Assembly (NCBI GenBank): GCA_035640455.1
Contig: DASQWB010000085.1
Location: 1-44,034 of the forward strand
Source of the DNA: AC-50 sp035640455
Lineage (GTDB): Bacteria > Actinomycetota > Thermoleophilia > Gaiellales > Gaiellaceae
DNA length: 44,034 nucleotides
Direction of reading: 5' to 3'
Positions 8,041 to 15,182 of this stretch are shown here, in pieces (within the stretch, counting starts at the first letter, position 1; each line of letters opens with the position of its first letter). The position numbers and the translations under genes were made by a program. The notes under the pieces are model-generated. The model searched no databases and had not been told where the DNA came from. It saw nothing but the letters and a program-made list of their open reading frames with translations.

Positions 8041-8855
8041 GGCGCGCGCCGGCGCCCGCGAAACTCAACCTCGCGCTCGTCGTCGGGCCGCGAGGGCGGG
8101 ACGGCAAGCACGAGCTCTGCACCGTCTACCAGCGGATCGACCTCTGCGACCGCGTCTCGGTCGAGCCGGCGCCGCGGCTCGAGGTGCGCGGATTCGTCGA
8201 GGACACGCTCCTCGAGGCCGCGCTCGAGCAACTTGCCGAGACGGCCGGGGTCGAACCGCGCTGGTCGGCGCGGATCCAGAAGCGGATCCCTGTCGCAGCC
8301 GGCCTCGGCGGTGGGAGCTCGGACGCCGCGACGGCTCTCCGGCTGGCGAACGAGACGCTCGAAGAGCCGCTTCCGCCCGCAAGGCTGCACCCGCTCGCGG
8401 CGGAGCTCGGCGCCGACGTGCCGTTCTTCCTCTGCAGCGGCCCGCAGCTCGGCGAAGGAGACGGCTCGACCTTGAGCCCGCTCGACCTGCCGCAGGACTA
8501 CTGGATCCTCGTCCTCCTCCCGCACGGCGCGGCGAAGGAGTCGACGGCGTCCATCTACGACGGCTTCGACGCGCGCGACGGTGTCGCCGGCTGGGAGACG
8601 CGCCGGGACGAGCTGCGCGCGCGACTCGCCGAGGTGCGGCGGCCGCGCGACCTCGCGGCGCTGCCGCCGAACGACCTCGCGACCTCACCGTACGCGGAGT
8701 GGCTACGCGCCGAAGGAGCTTTTCGCGCCGACGTCAGCGGCGCCGGCCCTGCCGTCTACGGACTCTTCCATCACCGCCCCAGCGCCGAGGCGGCGAGGCG
8801 GCGACTGGCACACGAGGGGGGGACCTGGATCACGGTGCCAGCGTGGTACGTTTGA
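8037..8855 (+). CDS. ispE: 4-diphosphocytidyl-2-C-methyl-D-erythritol kinase IspE
   Basis: This 272-residue GHMP kinase phosphorylates CDP-methylerythritol at the 2-hydroxyl in the MEP isoprenoid pathway. It starts with APAKLNLAL (residues 6-14, lysine and asparagine of the active site). It has the GHMP ATP loop PVAAGLGGGSSDAATALRL, LGADVPFFL and the C-terminal ADVSGAGPAVYGLF. It shows that the organism makes isoprenoids by the MEP route. The ATG overlaps the rsmA stop. Confidence 0.93.
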   Translation: MRRAPAPAKLNLALVVGPRGRDGKHELCTVYQRIDLCDRVSVEPAPRLEVRGFVEDTLLEAALEQLAETAGVEPRWSARIQKRIPVAAGLGGGSSDAATALRLANETLEEPLPPARLHPLAAELGADVPFFLCSGPQLGEGDGSTLSPLDLPQDYWILVLLPHGAAKESTASIYDGFDARDGVAGWETRRDELRARLAEVRRPRDLAALPPNDLATSPYAEWLRAEGAFRADVSGAGPAVYGLFHHRPSAEAARRRLAHEGGTWITVPAWYV

Positions 8856-8858
8856 TCC

Positions 8859-9236
8859 ATGGTCTTCAGGACGCAGGGAGTGGAGAGCGGGCAGCTCGTG
8901 GAGCACCGCTCGACGCCGCTCAGCCGCTGGCTCCGGGCAAAGCGCCTCCGCATCGCAGCCTGGATCGCCGTCGGCGAGGGCGTGCTCGTCCTCATCCACG
9001 CCGTCCCGCGGATCCTCGCCTTTGTCCTCGCCGCCGCGATCATCCTCTTCTACTTCGCGTTCGGGCGGCAGGTGCGGTGGGACGCCGTTCGCCAGGTGAG
9101 CTGGATCGCCGCCGCGTCGCAGGCGCTGATGATCCTCGTGCCGGTGCTGGCGGCGCTGATCGGCGGTCTCGCGGTGATCGCGCTCGTCGCCCTCGCGCTC
9201 GTCGCGCTCGTCGTGCTTCTGCAAGACCGCCGCTGA
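8859..9236 (+). CDS. Small membrane protein, unknown function
   Basis: The 125-residue product has a basic N-terminal stretch (LSRWLRAKRLRIAA) and about three membrane segments: roughly residues 32-50 (AWIAVGEGVLVLIHAV), 52-68 (ILAFVLAAAIILFYFAF) and a long hydrophobic stretch from about 83 to 120. It begins three bases after ispE ends. A TACGTT box (8847-8852) sits 6 bases before the ATG, inside the ispE stop region, so a leaderless internal transcript is possible. I do not recognise the family; the tail consists almost entirely of Ala, Leu, Val and Ile. Confidence 0.7.
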   Translation: MVFRTQGVESGQLVEHRSTPLSRWLRAKRLRIAAWIAVGEGVLVLIHAVPRILAFVLAAAIILFYFAFGRQVRWDAVRQVSWIAAASQALMILVPVLAALIGGLAVIALVALALVALVVLLQDRR

Positions 9237-9280
9237 TTGCCGGCGAAGCCGCCTTGGGGTGGCACACTGAGCAGGATCGG

Positions 9281-9351
9281 TGGGGCGTAGCCAAGTGGTA
9301 AGGCAGCGGGTTTTGGTCCCGCGATCCCAGGTTCGAATCCTGGCGCCCCAG
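9281..9351 (+). tRNA. tRNA-Gln (anticodon TTG)
   Basis: A complete cloverleaf can be folded. The acceptor stem is TGGGGCG with CGCCCCA, discriminator G. The D arm is GCC..GGC, the anticodon arm GCGGG-TTTTGGT-CCCGC gives anticodon TTG, and the T arm is CCAGG-TTCGAAT-CCTGG. CCA is not encoded. The low-GC island begins directly after its 3' end, so it may be the integration site. Confidence 0.97.
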
Positions 9352-9377
9352 TCTCCCCGTCCTTGTTCAACAGAGAA

Positions 9378-9409
9378 GGGAGGCCGAAGCTCGTAGGCTC
9401 CGACCTCCC
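9378..9409 (-). terminator. Terminator-like hairpin for the secreted lectin-fold gene
   Basis: On the minus strand GGGAGGTCGGAGC pairs with GCTTCGGCCTCCC across a 6-base loop, 13 pairs including two G-U that are mismatches on the plus strand. It is followed by TTCTCTGTT. The strand asymmetry assigns it to minus-strand transcription ending the gene whose stop is at 9435. Confidence 0.65.
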
Positions 9410-9434
9410 GGTACTGGCCTCTCTCGTTCGGCTC

Positions 9435-10680
9435 TTAGGCAGGACAGGTCGGCGTTCCTGCGTTCACCTGGAAGTTGTCGAACGCAGCGACGACGCCTCC
9501 CGCGCCTGGGTCGCTCGTCCCGACATCGAGATTGATGCGCGTTGCGCTCGAAGCGACTGTGCCCGAACCCAAGAGAGTCCATCCGCTCCCGGTAGAGGCG
9601 TACCCAGATAGCGTCGAGCCAGCACGGATCAACCGTAGCTTTCCGGACGAGCCGCTTGTCGAAACGCCGGATGTCCCGCTTAGCGTCACGAAGACGTGCT
9701 GCTCGGGCGCGCCGCTGAACCTATGCACCGCTACTGCTCCAAAAGGCCCAACGCCAAGATCGTTGACGCCTAGCCGGACGCTGTGATGGTTGGCCACTGG
9801 CCAACTCGGCAAGACGTACTCCGTCTGAACATCGAAGCTTCCAACAAGCGAACACACACTCACGACGCCGGTTCCACCTGCGCCAGAGCCAACAGAGACT
9901 TCTAGGCGCTGGTTCGTTTCAGATACGCTCCCCAAGAAACCTGAGGGCGGCGATTCGCGCTCCCACAGATTCGGCGCTAAGAAGTTGTCGCTGAAGTTGT
10001 CGTCGATGACTGCGGGGCCTGGTCGAACGAATGCGTCGCGGCCATCGCTACGGGTTCTTGAACCATCGCACTGACTTATCGGATCGGTGTTTCCCAGGCG
10101 ACGCCATTCTATTCTGTGACCGATGGATTGAAATAAGCGGGCAACTCGGTTTCGAGCACCGTCAAAATCGTCGGCAACGTGACCATCGCTCTCTAGAACG
10201 CCCCTGACATAGACCTGGTGGCACTTGTTCGATACGCTGTCGTGATGCACAGCTCCAATCGTGTATGTGCCGTAAGCAGAAGCGTCCGCGCCCTGTTCGA
10301 GACGAACGTGAAGGCGGTTTCCGATGACAGGGCCGTCCGACCGCTGATCATCCACAGGATCGGCGATGCCGTGATCGGTAGCGCAGTCTAGGTCGCCGAG
10401 CAGTTCACGAACGTCGTCCCCCCAACCCAGAGCCAGAAACTCTTGCCTTATCTGCGGCAAAACCCCCTGGAAGATGACGTTTATCGGGTCGCGTTGTTGT
10501 CCGGTGCAGAATGGAGGTCGTAATAGCCCCGTTTTGAACAAACCGGGCCACGTTTGCTGCTGAAAGATACGTGCCAAAGCTCTCGTGTGCTGATGCCGAT
10601 GGTACGAAGCTGACGAGAAAGAAGCAGGCCGCGAGAAGTATCGTTCTCAGCCGGCGCGTACTTAGCACTAGAGATGCCAT
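9435..10680 (-). CDS. Secreted protein with C-terminal LamG/concanavalin-like domain, frameshifted
   Basis: Two frames make up one gene. The 5' frame (ATG at 10680) encodes a signal peptide RTILLAACFFLVSFVPSASA and continues to ITTSILHRTTTR. The 3' frame takes over with DPINVIFQGVLPQIRQEF and runs to the TAA at 9435. A single missing base near 10488-10497 would join them as ...HRTTTR-DPINV.... The N-terminal half has a conserved-looking HVRLEQGAD...YGTYTIGAVHHD...CHQVYVRG region. The C-terminal part, from about IDDNFSDNFLAPNLWE to AAFDNFQVNAGTPTCPA, looks like a beta-sandwich carbohydrate-binding domain. It is either a pseudogene or carries a sequencing error. Composition is less GC-rich than its surroundings, consistent with transfer. 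Confidence 0.65.
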
Positions 10681-10760
10681 TTGACCGCCCTTGGAATGTC
10701 GGGAATGCTCCGTCACTTAGGGTTGCGCTCCACAATGCGCGCGTGTTTTTATGCCAGATC

Positions 10761-11051
10761 ATGGGTCGTTTTCTCGACGGATCATCGCGGAGCTTCGGTG
10801 CTGGATGCGCTACAGGGCTCCTCTCGTTCATGGTAGTCAACCGCATTCAAAAGATGGCTGAACGACATTTTTTCCATCATGTGACGAATGGAGAGACGTT
10901 TGCGCTGCTCTTAGCATTTCTCTTAGCGGCCCTCACAACATCTGCGGTGATTCGCCTGGCTTTTGGCCAGCCCACTCCCTATTGGATGTTCGTGCTCGGG
11001 CTCATGCTGTGGTACATCGTTTTGCTTTTTCCGCTCCTCTTCGAAGGATGA
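10761..11051 (+). CDS. Small two-helix membrane protein, unknown function
   Basis: From the ATG at 10761 the product is 96 residues with two hydrophobic segments: about 37-58 (ETFALLLAFLLAALTTSAVI) and 68-90 (PYWMFVLGLMLWYIVLLFPL). The frame stays open upstream to an ATG at 10674 that overlaps the divergent gene, and a GTG at 10743 is also possible; none has a clear Shine-Dalgarno. Codon use is much poorer in GC than that of the housekeeping genes. I do not recognise it. The membrane pattern makes it more than a random open frame. Confidence 0.5.
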   Translation: MGRFLDGSSRSFGAGCATGLLSFMVVNRIQKMAERHFFHHVTNGETFALLLAFLLAALTTSAVIRLAFGQPTPYWMFVLGLMLWYIVLLFPLLFEG

Positions 11052-11073
11052 GGAGATTGTACGCGCTCTGTAG

Positions 11074-11559
11074 TTAATCCTTCGCACCGCCTGGCTCCAC
11101 AGGAGGCCCGTAGAAGGTTGGCCCCAAGGCACCCACGTCATCGAGAGGCGGATGTTCCACGGCCTGGTACTGCCTGCCCTCCTCGTCTTGCCATGCGATT
11201 TTGACAGGCCCCTCGAACGTACTCGGTGCGAGGCACAGCCACCCCTCATCCGAAACGATCGTCTTGAGCGGGGCCTGGCCCGCTTCGACAATCACCTGCC
11301 GCGCCTGAGTTGGTTGCCGGGCGAACGAGCCGGTGAGGAAGAAGGGGCCGCGCTCACGCGTCCTCCCGACGACGAGCGACGCGGCGCCGATGTGTTCGAA
11401 AAGCACACGTTTCTCGTGCTCGACCCGAAGCCACAGCACGTCTCCATCCTCAAGGTGAAGGGAAGCGGTCGTACCCTCGATAGTTGCCTTCGCGAGCTCC
11501 GTGCCGAGGCGACCGCTCGGCCGCTGCTCGGGGAAATGGAGGTTGTGACTGCCCTCCAC
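11074..11559 (-). CDS. Hypothetical protein of the tRNA-Gln island
   Basis: The 161-residue product begins at a GTG preceded by GGGAGGAAAGC, a good Shine-Dalgarno. It is predicted soluble, without signal peptide or membrane helix. Its blocks look like a beta-rich domain: TIEGTTASLHLEDGDVLWL, EHIGAASLVVGRTRERGPFF, TIVSDEGWLCLAPSTFEGPV and KIAWQDEEGRQYQAVE. I recognise no family. It is the middle member of three minus-strand island genes. A 12-base-pair inverted repeat lies just upstream of its ribosome-binding site. Confidence 0.6.
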   Translation of the reverse strand: MEGSHNLHFPEQRPSGRLGTELAKATIEGTTASLHLEDGDVLWLRVEHEKRVLFEHIGAASLVVGRTRERGPFFLTGSFARQPTQARQVIVEAGQAPLKTIVSDEGWLCLAPSTFEGPVKIAWQDEEGRQYQAVEHPPLDDVGALGPTFYGPPVEPGGAKD

Positions 11560-11579
11560 GCTTTCCTCCCAAGGGCGGT

Positions 11580-11619
11580 GGTGCTAGGGGGCGCAGTACC
11601 GCGCTGACCCCCTAGCACC
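11580..11619. repeat. 12-bp perfect inverted repeat
   Basis: GGTGCTAGGGGG (11580-11591) and CCCCCTAGCACC (11608-11619) flank a 16-base loop. It lies between the stop of the secreted Cys-rich gene (11630) and the start of the downstream gene (11559). It could end the first transcript or act as an operator or recombination site for the second. No T-tract follows on either strand. Confidence 0.7.
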
Positions 11620-11629
11620 GGTGCGATTC

Positions 11630-12307
11630 TCAATCGCAGGTCGTGGTTATGGTGTCACTGTAGTCCGTGGCGAAGTACCCAATGCCCTTGACCACGGAGT
11701 AGGCGCCCGCGGAGCCCTTGTACGTGCGGGTTGTGAACGGGTGGTAGCAGTTGTAGTACGTGTCGCATGCCAGCGTAGTCGCGCCCGGATACGGCCCCCG
11801 GTAGCAGTTATCGAGGCTGTACCAGCGCGCGTCTGTGGCATTCCACCGCAACAGATCCCCCCACATCTCCATGTGGGTCACTCCCACGCCGCTGTAGCAG
11901 TGGTTTCGATGGTGGTCGCTGGCTCCGGTGGTGACGACTGGCCGCCAGGCCTCCACTGCACACGCCCACGGCCCAGAGTGAAACGTTGGCCGTCGGCTCG
12001 TCGGCCGGCCAGCGGCCGCGCTCTTCATTTGACCTGTGCCAGCACTCGAAACGGGGGCGTAGTCCGTGTCTCCAGCGCTCGAAGCGCCCGGCGACTCGAT
12101 TACGACCTCCGTCACTGCGGGGCAACCCTTGCGGCTCGGATTCGCGAGACAGCTTCTCGCAGGCACACGCAGACCCATATCGCGAATGACCTGAGCCGCC
12201 TGTTCGGGCGGAACACGGCGCTCGGTCGGCCCCCTGGCCGCAGTCACCACCTGCGCGCCGAGAAGCACAAACGCTCCAACCACGAAGTAGACGACAACTC
12301 GCTTCAC
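11630..12307 (-). CDS. Secreted cysteine-containing protein, unknown function
   Basis: The 225-residue product starts at GTG behind AAGGAGG with 5-base spacing. A signal peptide covers residues 1-23 (VVVYFVVGAFVLLGAQVVTA). The mature part has a linker of Ala, Ser, Gly and Arg. A compact C-terminal domain follows with six cysteines and many aromatic residues: GPWACAVEAWRPV, ASDHHRNHCYSGVGVTHMEM, NCYRGPYPGATTLACDTYYN and a C-terminal TITTTCD. Even cysteine number and export suggest disulphides outside the cell. I do not recognise the family. It is the first gene of the minus-strand set in the island. Confidence 0.7.
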   Translation of the reverse strand: MKRVVVYFVVGAFVLLGAQVVTAARGPTERRVPPEQAAQVIRDMGLRVPARSCLANPSRKGCPAVTEVVIESPGASSAGDTDYAPVSSAGTGQMKSAAAGRPTSRRPTFHSGPWACAVEAWRPVVTTGASDHHRNHCYSGVGVTHMEMWGDLLRWNATDARWYSLDNCYRGPYPGATTLACDTYYNCYHPFTTRTYKGSAGAYSVVKGIGYFATDYSDTITTTCD

Positions 12308-12355
12308 GCCTGCCTCCTTCCTGACGGCTTCGTCCCCTGACCGCAGAAGCGGACT

Positions 12356-12392
12356 CTTGACAGTCGCAGATCATCGAACGCCATTTGTCAAG
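12356..12392. promoter_or_regulatory. Facing TTGACA boxes / inverted repeat upstream of the island gene
   Basis: CTTGACA (12356-12362) and TGTCAAG (12386-12392) form a 7-base inverted repeat. Each arm is also a perfect -35 box, one reading each way, but the expected -10 positions are poor. The minus-strand copy could drive the secreted protein starting at 12307. An operator for a dimeric regulator is the alternative. Confidence 0.4.
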
Positions 12393-12870
12393 TACGCGAG
12401 GCCAACCGGCATTCCCCTAGAGCCGCCCCCTGAGCACAACCGCGCGAGCCAGCCTCTCTTGTCACGGCAAGGCACGACCTCAGCGAAAGGCCGGGCTCGG
12501 TCGAGAGAGCGGCGGGGGACGAGCTTCGCGCGCTCGGAAACGCTCGCCACGCGACCGGCGGATCTAACGCCCTCCCGACGCTCGCGCTCGCGCGGCCTGG
12601 CTTGTGCGCCCTTAGCCTGACAGGCTCCTAGCAGCGGCGGCTTAACCTGCTTGTGGAGCTGCCGTAGGATCGCAAGACGCTCCGTTGGAGCGTCATCCCA
12701 CGAAGCCAAACGGAGCCTAACTGGCTGCGGCCAGCGCCCGTAATCTTTCGAGCGAGTTTGAATCCCATCCCACCACGCCAGTCGACGTGGCGCTCGTCAG
12801 CAGGCGATGCTCGTGCAGACGAGAACGTGCACCTTGGGTCCGCGCCGTGAGCGACCGCCGGGAGCTTCGT
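12393..12870. other. Gene-poor distal end of the island
   Basis: No convincing gene is seen in this stretch. A minus-strand frame over 12371-12709 is open (TTG start, ASWDDAPTERLAILRQLHKQ) but turns into low-complexity Arg-rich sequence and lacks a ribosome-binding site; it may be the relic of a gene. A perfect hairpin GACGCTCC-GTT-GGAGCGTC lies at 12676-12694. GTTTGAATCC at 12756-12765 differs by one base from GTTCGAATCC in the T arm of tRNA-Gln (9331-9340) and may be a decayed attachment repeat. Confidence 0.45.
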
Positions 12871-13101
12871 CTAGGGCTCTCGGCCGCCGTCGATCCAGCG
12901 CCGGAACCGCTCCACGTCGTCCGGCGGCCACTGGTCGTCGCAGGGCATCGATCCGTCGGCGAGGCGCTCGTAGATCAGCTCGGCGTTGTCCCGCACGTCG
13001 TCGTAGGACGAGAGGTCGAAGGCGAACGACATCTCGTCGACGTCGGACGGGCGGAAGAGCGGCCGGATGTCGCGCTCGAAGCTCAGGTGCTCCTCGGTCA
13101 T
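12871..13101 (-). CDS. Small conserved hypothetical protein (FERDIRPLFR type)
   Basis: The 76-residue product begins TEEHLSFERDIRPLFRPSDV and ends VERFRRWIDGGREP. The 'FERDIRPLFR ... FRRWID.G' layout resembles the start and end of planctomycete-type cytochrome-c-like domains, but no CxxCH haem motif is present, so haem binding is not expected. Its ATG overlaps the stop of the phosphopantetheinyl transferase by four bases (ATGA), making it the last gene of a four-gene minus-strand operon. A role with its neighbours is unknown. Confidence 0.65.
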   Translation of the reverse strand: MTEEHLSFERDIRPLFRPSDVDEMSFAFDLSSYDDVRDNAELIYERLADGSMPCDDQWPPDDVERFRRWIDGGREP

Positions 13102-13769
13102 CCTGTGCCCCGCACGCTATCGCTCGGGAGGGCGATCGCGGTGACGACCAGGCCGTCGCGCACGACGTAGCGGCCGTCGAAACCGGTCAGCGGCCGGCCG
13201 CCGACCGTCGGCCCGGGGACGAGCAGATGCGCGCGGAACGCCCCCTCCTCGGGCACGAGGTCGACGCGGGCGTCCTCGAAGCCGAGCCAGCGGCGTGCGA
13301 CCGGGAACCACGCCTTGAAGACGCTCTCCTTCGCGCTGAAGAGGACGGTGTCCCAGTGCGTCCCGTCGCCGGCGCGGCTCTCGAGCCAGGCGCGCTCCTC
13401 GGCGAGGGAGATCCGCTCGAGCACGCCCTCGGGGAGCTCGTCGTGGACCTCGGCGTCGATGCCGATCGACGCGAACCGGCTCGTCGGCGCGACGGCGGCG
13501 GCGCAGTAGTCGCGACAGTGGGTGATGCTCCCCACGGCGCCAGGCGGCCACGAGGGCTCGCGATCGGGCCCCGGCAGGATCGGCCCCGGCGGGAAGTTGA
13601 GCTCCGCGAGCGCCCGCCGCGCGCAGCTCCGTCCCGTCGTGAACTCGAGGCGCCGCTTCGGCGAGACACGTTCGAGGACCGCTTCCTCCTCCGGCAGCAG
13701 GCCGGCCTCGAGGTCGTCGCCGCGCACCTCGACCGCGGCCACGCCCTCCGGGAGGAGCTCGCGAATCAC
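13098..13769 (-). CDS. 4'-phosphopantetheinyl transferase (EntD/Sfp superfamily)
   Basis: This 223-residue protein transfers the phosphopantetheine arm of CoA to a carrier-protein serine. The key motifs are GRSCARRALAEL (CoA binding), GSITHCRDYCAAAVA, the Mg-binding GIDAEVHDELP (about residues 118-128) and FSAKESVFKAWFP with the conserved WxxKES-like lysine and glutamate. It resembles the EntD type more than AcpS. No polyketide or peptide synthetase is in the window, so its carrier is unknown. The GTG start overlaps the phosphoesterase stop (TGGTGATT), and its own stop overlaps the next gene. Confidence 0.85.
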   Translation of the reverse strand: MIRELLPEGVAAVEVRGDDLEAGLLPEEEAVLERVSPKRRLEFTTGRSCARRALAELNFPPGPILPGPDREPSWPPGAVGSITHCRDYCAAAVAPTSRFASIGIDAEVHDELPEGVLERISLAEERAWLESRAGDGTHWDTVLFSAKESVFKAWFPVARRWLGFEDARVDLVPEEGAFRAHLLVPGPTVGGRPLTGFDGRYVVRDGLVVTAIALPSDSVRGTG

Positions 13770-14626
13770 CAGGCGGCCGCGGCTGCGCCCGCGGGCGCCG
13801 CGAGGACGTCGCGCACGAGTCTCGGCCCGGCGACGCGCCGCCGCCATTCGCGCGGGTAGCCGAGCGAGACCTCCTCGAAGCGCACGCCGTCCAGCCAGTG
13901 CGTCGAGGGGATGTGCAGGTGCCCGTAGAAGACCGCCCGAGCGCGAAAGCGCAGGTGCCAGTCCTCGGTCGCGGTCGTGCCGCACCACGGCGTGAACTCG
14001 GGAAAGCACAGCCTCGCGAGCGGCTCTGCCCGCAGCGGGTAGTGGGAGAGGAACACCGTCGGAAGCGACGGCAGCTCGTCCAGGCGGGCGAGCATAGTCG
14101 CGAGCCGGTCGCGACACCAGTCCTCGCGGCTCTTGTACGGGTCCGGGTGGAGCAGGAGCTCGTCCGTGCAGAGGACGCCGGCGGCGTCGGCGCGCGCGAG
14201 CGCCTCGCTCTTCGAGCTGCCGGGAGGCCGGAAGCTATAGTCGTAGAGGACGAAGAGCGGCGCGACGACGAGCTCCTCGTCGCCTGCATCCCACACCGGG
14301 TAGGGATCCTCCGGGGTCACGACGCCGTGGCGCTTGCACGCCTCGACGAGGTCGCGGTAGCGCGCCTCGCCGCGAAGCTGCACGTCGTCCTCGGGCAGCG
14401 TCCAGAGGTCGTGGTTGCCGGGGACCCAGACGACCTTCGCGAAGCGCGCCGCGAGCGTAGCGAGCGTGGCCTCGAGCTCGTCGGCCCGGTCGGAGACGTC
14501 GCCGCCGACGAGCAGCCAGTCGTCCGAGCTCTGCGGGCGCAGCTGCTCGATGAGCGCGCGATTGGCGCTCAGGTCGACGTGCAAATCGCTCGTCGCGAGG
14601 AGCCGCGGTGCCGAGATTCGCGCCAC
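13766..14626 (-). CDS. Calcineurin-like metallophosphoesterase
   Basis: This 286-residue protein has the five metallophosphoesterase blocks: ATSDLHVDLS (D-x-H, residues 11-20), LLVGGDVSDR (GD), VWVPGNHDLW (GNHD), FLSHYPL (H) and FYGHLHIP (GHxH). It therefore has a complete two-metal site. Substrate cannot be told. It sits between an FMN-binding protein gene and the phosphopantetheinyl transferase; the tight overlap with the latter suggests that it might act on CoA, phosphopantetheine or a nucleotide, but that is only inference. GTG start. Confidence 0.85.
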   Translation of the reverse strand: MARISAPRLLATSDLHVDLSANRALIEQLRPQSSDDWLLVGGDVSDRADELEATLATLAARFAKVVWVPGNHDLWTLPEDDVQLRGEARYRDLVEACKRHGVVTPEDPYPVWDAGDEELVVAPLFVLYDYSFRPPGSSKSEALARADAAGVLCTDELLLHPDPYKSREDWCRDRLATMLARLDELPSLPTVFLSHYPLRAEPLARLCFPEFTPWCGTTATEDWHLRFRARAVFYGHLHIPSTHWLDGVRFEEVSLGYPREWRRRVAGPRLVRDVLAAPAGAAAAAW

Positions 14627-14636
14627 GAAGATCGGT

Positions 14637-15098
14637 TCAGCGCAGGCGCGGCTCGGCGAGCGAGCGCTCGGGCAGCGTCCGCAGCTCGGCGATGATCTCT
14701 GCCTCCCGCACCGCGTGCTGCTGCTTCGCCGGGCTGTACTCGTAGCTCGCGGGCCGGATGAGGGAGCCGGACGCGCCGTGGTCTCGGATCTCCTCGATCT
14801 CGAACTCGAAGCCGGCGCACGAGAACGGCGCGCTCACGAGCTGCCGCCGGAGGAGGCTCAGCGTGCCGCGGAGGGTCGCGCTGAAGCCGGCGAGCGTCAC
14901 CTCGAGCGCCGCGGCGCGGTTCTCGACCGCGTTCTTGTACGCGAGGCCGCGCCGGTCGAGCGCGATCGCGAGGTGACTCGGACCGACGGCGCAGATCCAG
15001 CTGACGAGCGTCGTGGCGGGAACGCCCTCGGCGGAAGCGGTCGCGAGAACGAAGAGCCGCGGGCCGGAGACCTCCGCCTGCACCTCGGGCGAGAGCAT
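14637..15098 (-). CDS. Pyridoxamine-5'-phosphate-oxidase-like FMN-binding protein
   Basis: From the ATG at 15098 the product is 153 residues with a split-barrel flavin-binding fold: GPRLFVLATASAEGVPATTL, VSWICAVGPSHLAIALDRRG, NAVENRAAALEVTLAGF. Such proteins bind FMN, F420 or haem and act as oxidoreductases. An in-frame ATG at 15176 would add 26 residues that do not look like the fold. It would also place the start 6 bases from the divergent oxidoreductase GTG, on top of that gene's -10 box, so the shorter form is preferred. It is the first gene of the four-gene minus operon. Confidence 0.7.
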   Translation of the reverse strand: MLSPEVQAEVSGPRLFVLATASAEGVPATTLVSWICAVGPSHLAIALDRRGLAYKNAVENRAAALEVTLAGFSATLRGTLSLLRRQLVSAPFSCAGFEFEIEEIRDHGASGSLIRPASYEYSPAKQQHAVREAEIIAELRTLPERSLAEPRLR

Positions 15099-15170
15099 GG
15101 GAGCAGTCGCGCCGGTCGGCGCCGATTCGCTCTTTGTCCGCGCGGCCACGTCCACTCGTCGACCCTGTTC

Positions 15171-15176
15171 TAGCAT
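15171..15176 (+). promoter_or_regulatory. -10 box TAGCAT of the LLM oxidoreductase
   Basis: TAGCAT lies exactly 6 bases before GTG with no Shine-Dalgarno. The identical arrangement recurs at 30678-30683. A leaderless transcript is inferred. Confidence 0.5.
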
Positions 15177-15182
15177 CGCCGC

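Noticed and set aside
10674..10760. Upstream ATG of the small island membrane protein
   Set aside because: It overlaps the start of the divergent secreted gene and adds residues without hydrophobic or conserved character; no ribosome site.
12371..12709. Minus-strand open frame in the distal island
   Set aside because: No ribosome site, Arg-rich low complexity after the first 30 residues and no recognised domain; kept only as a note on the gene-poor stretch.
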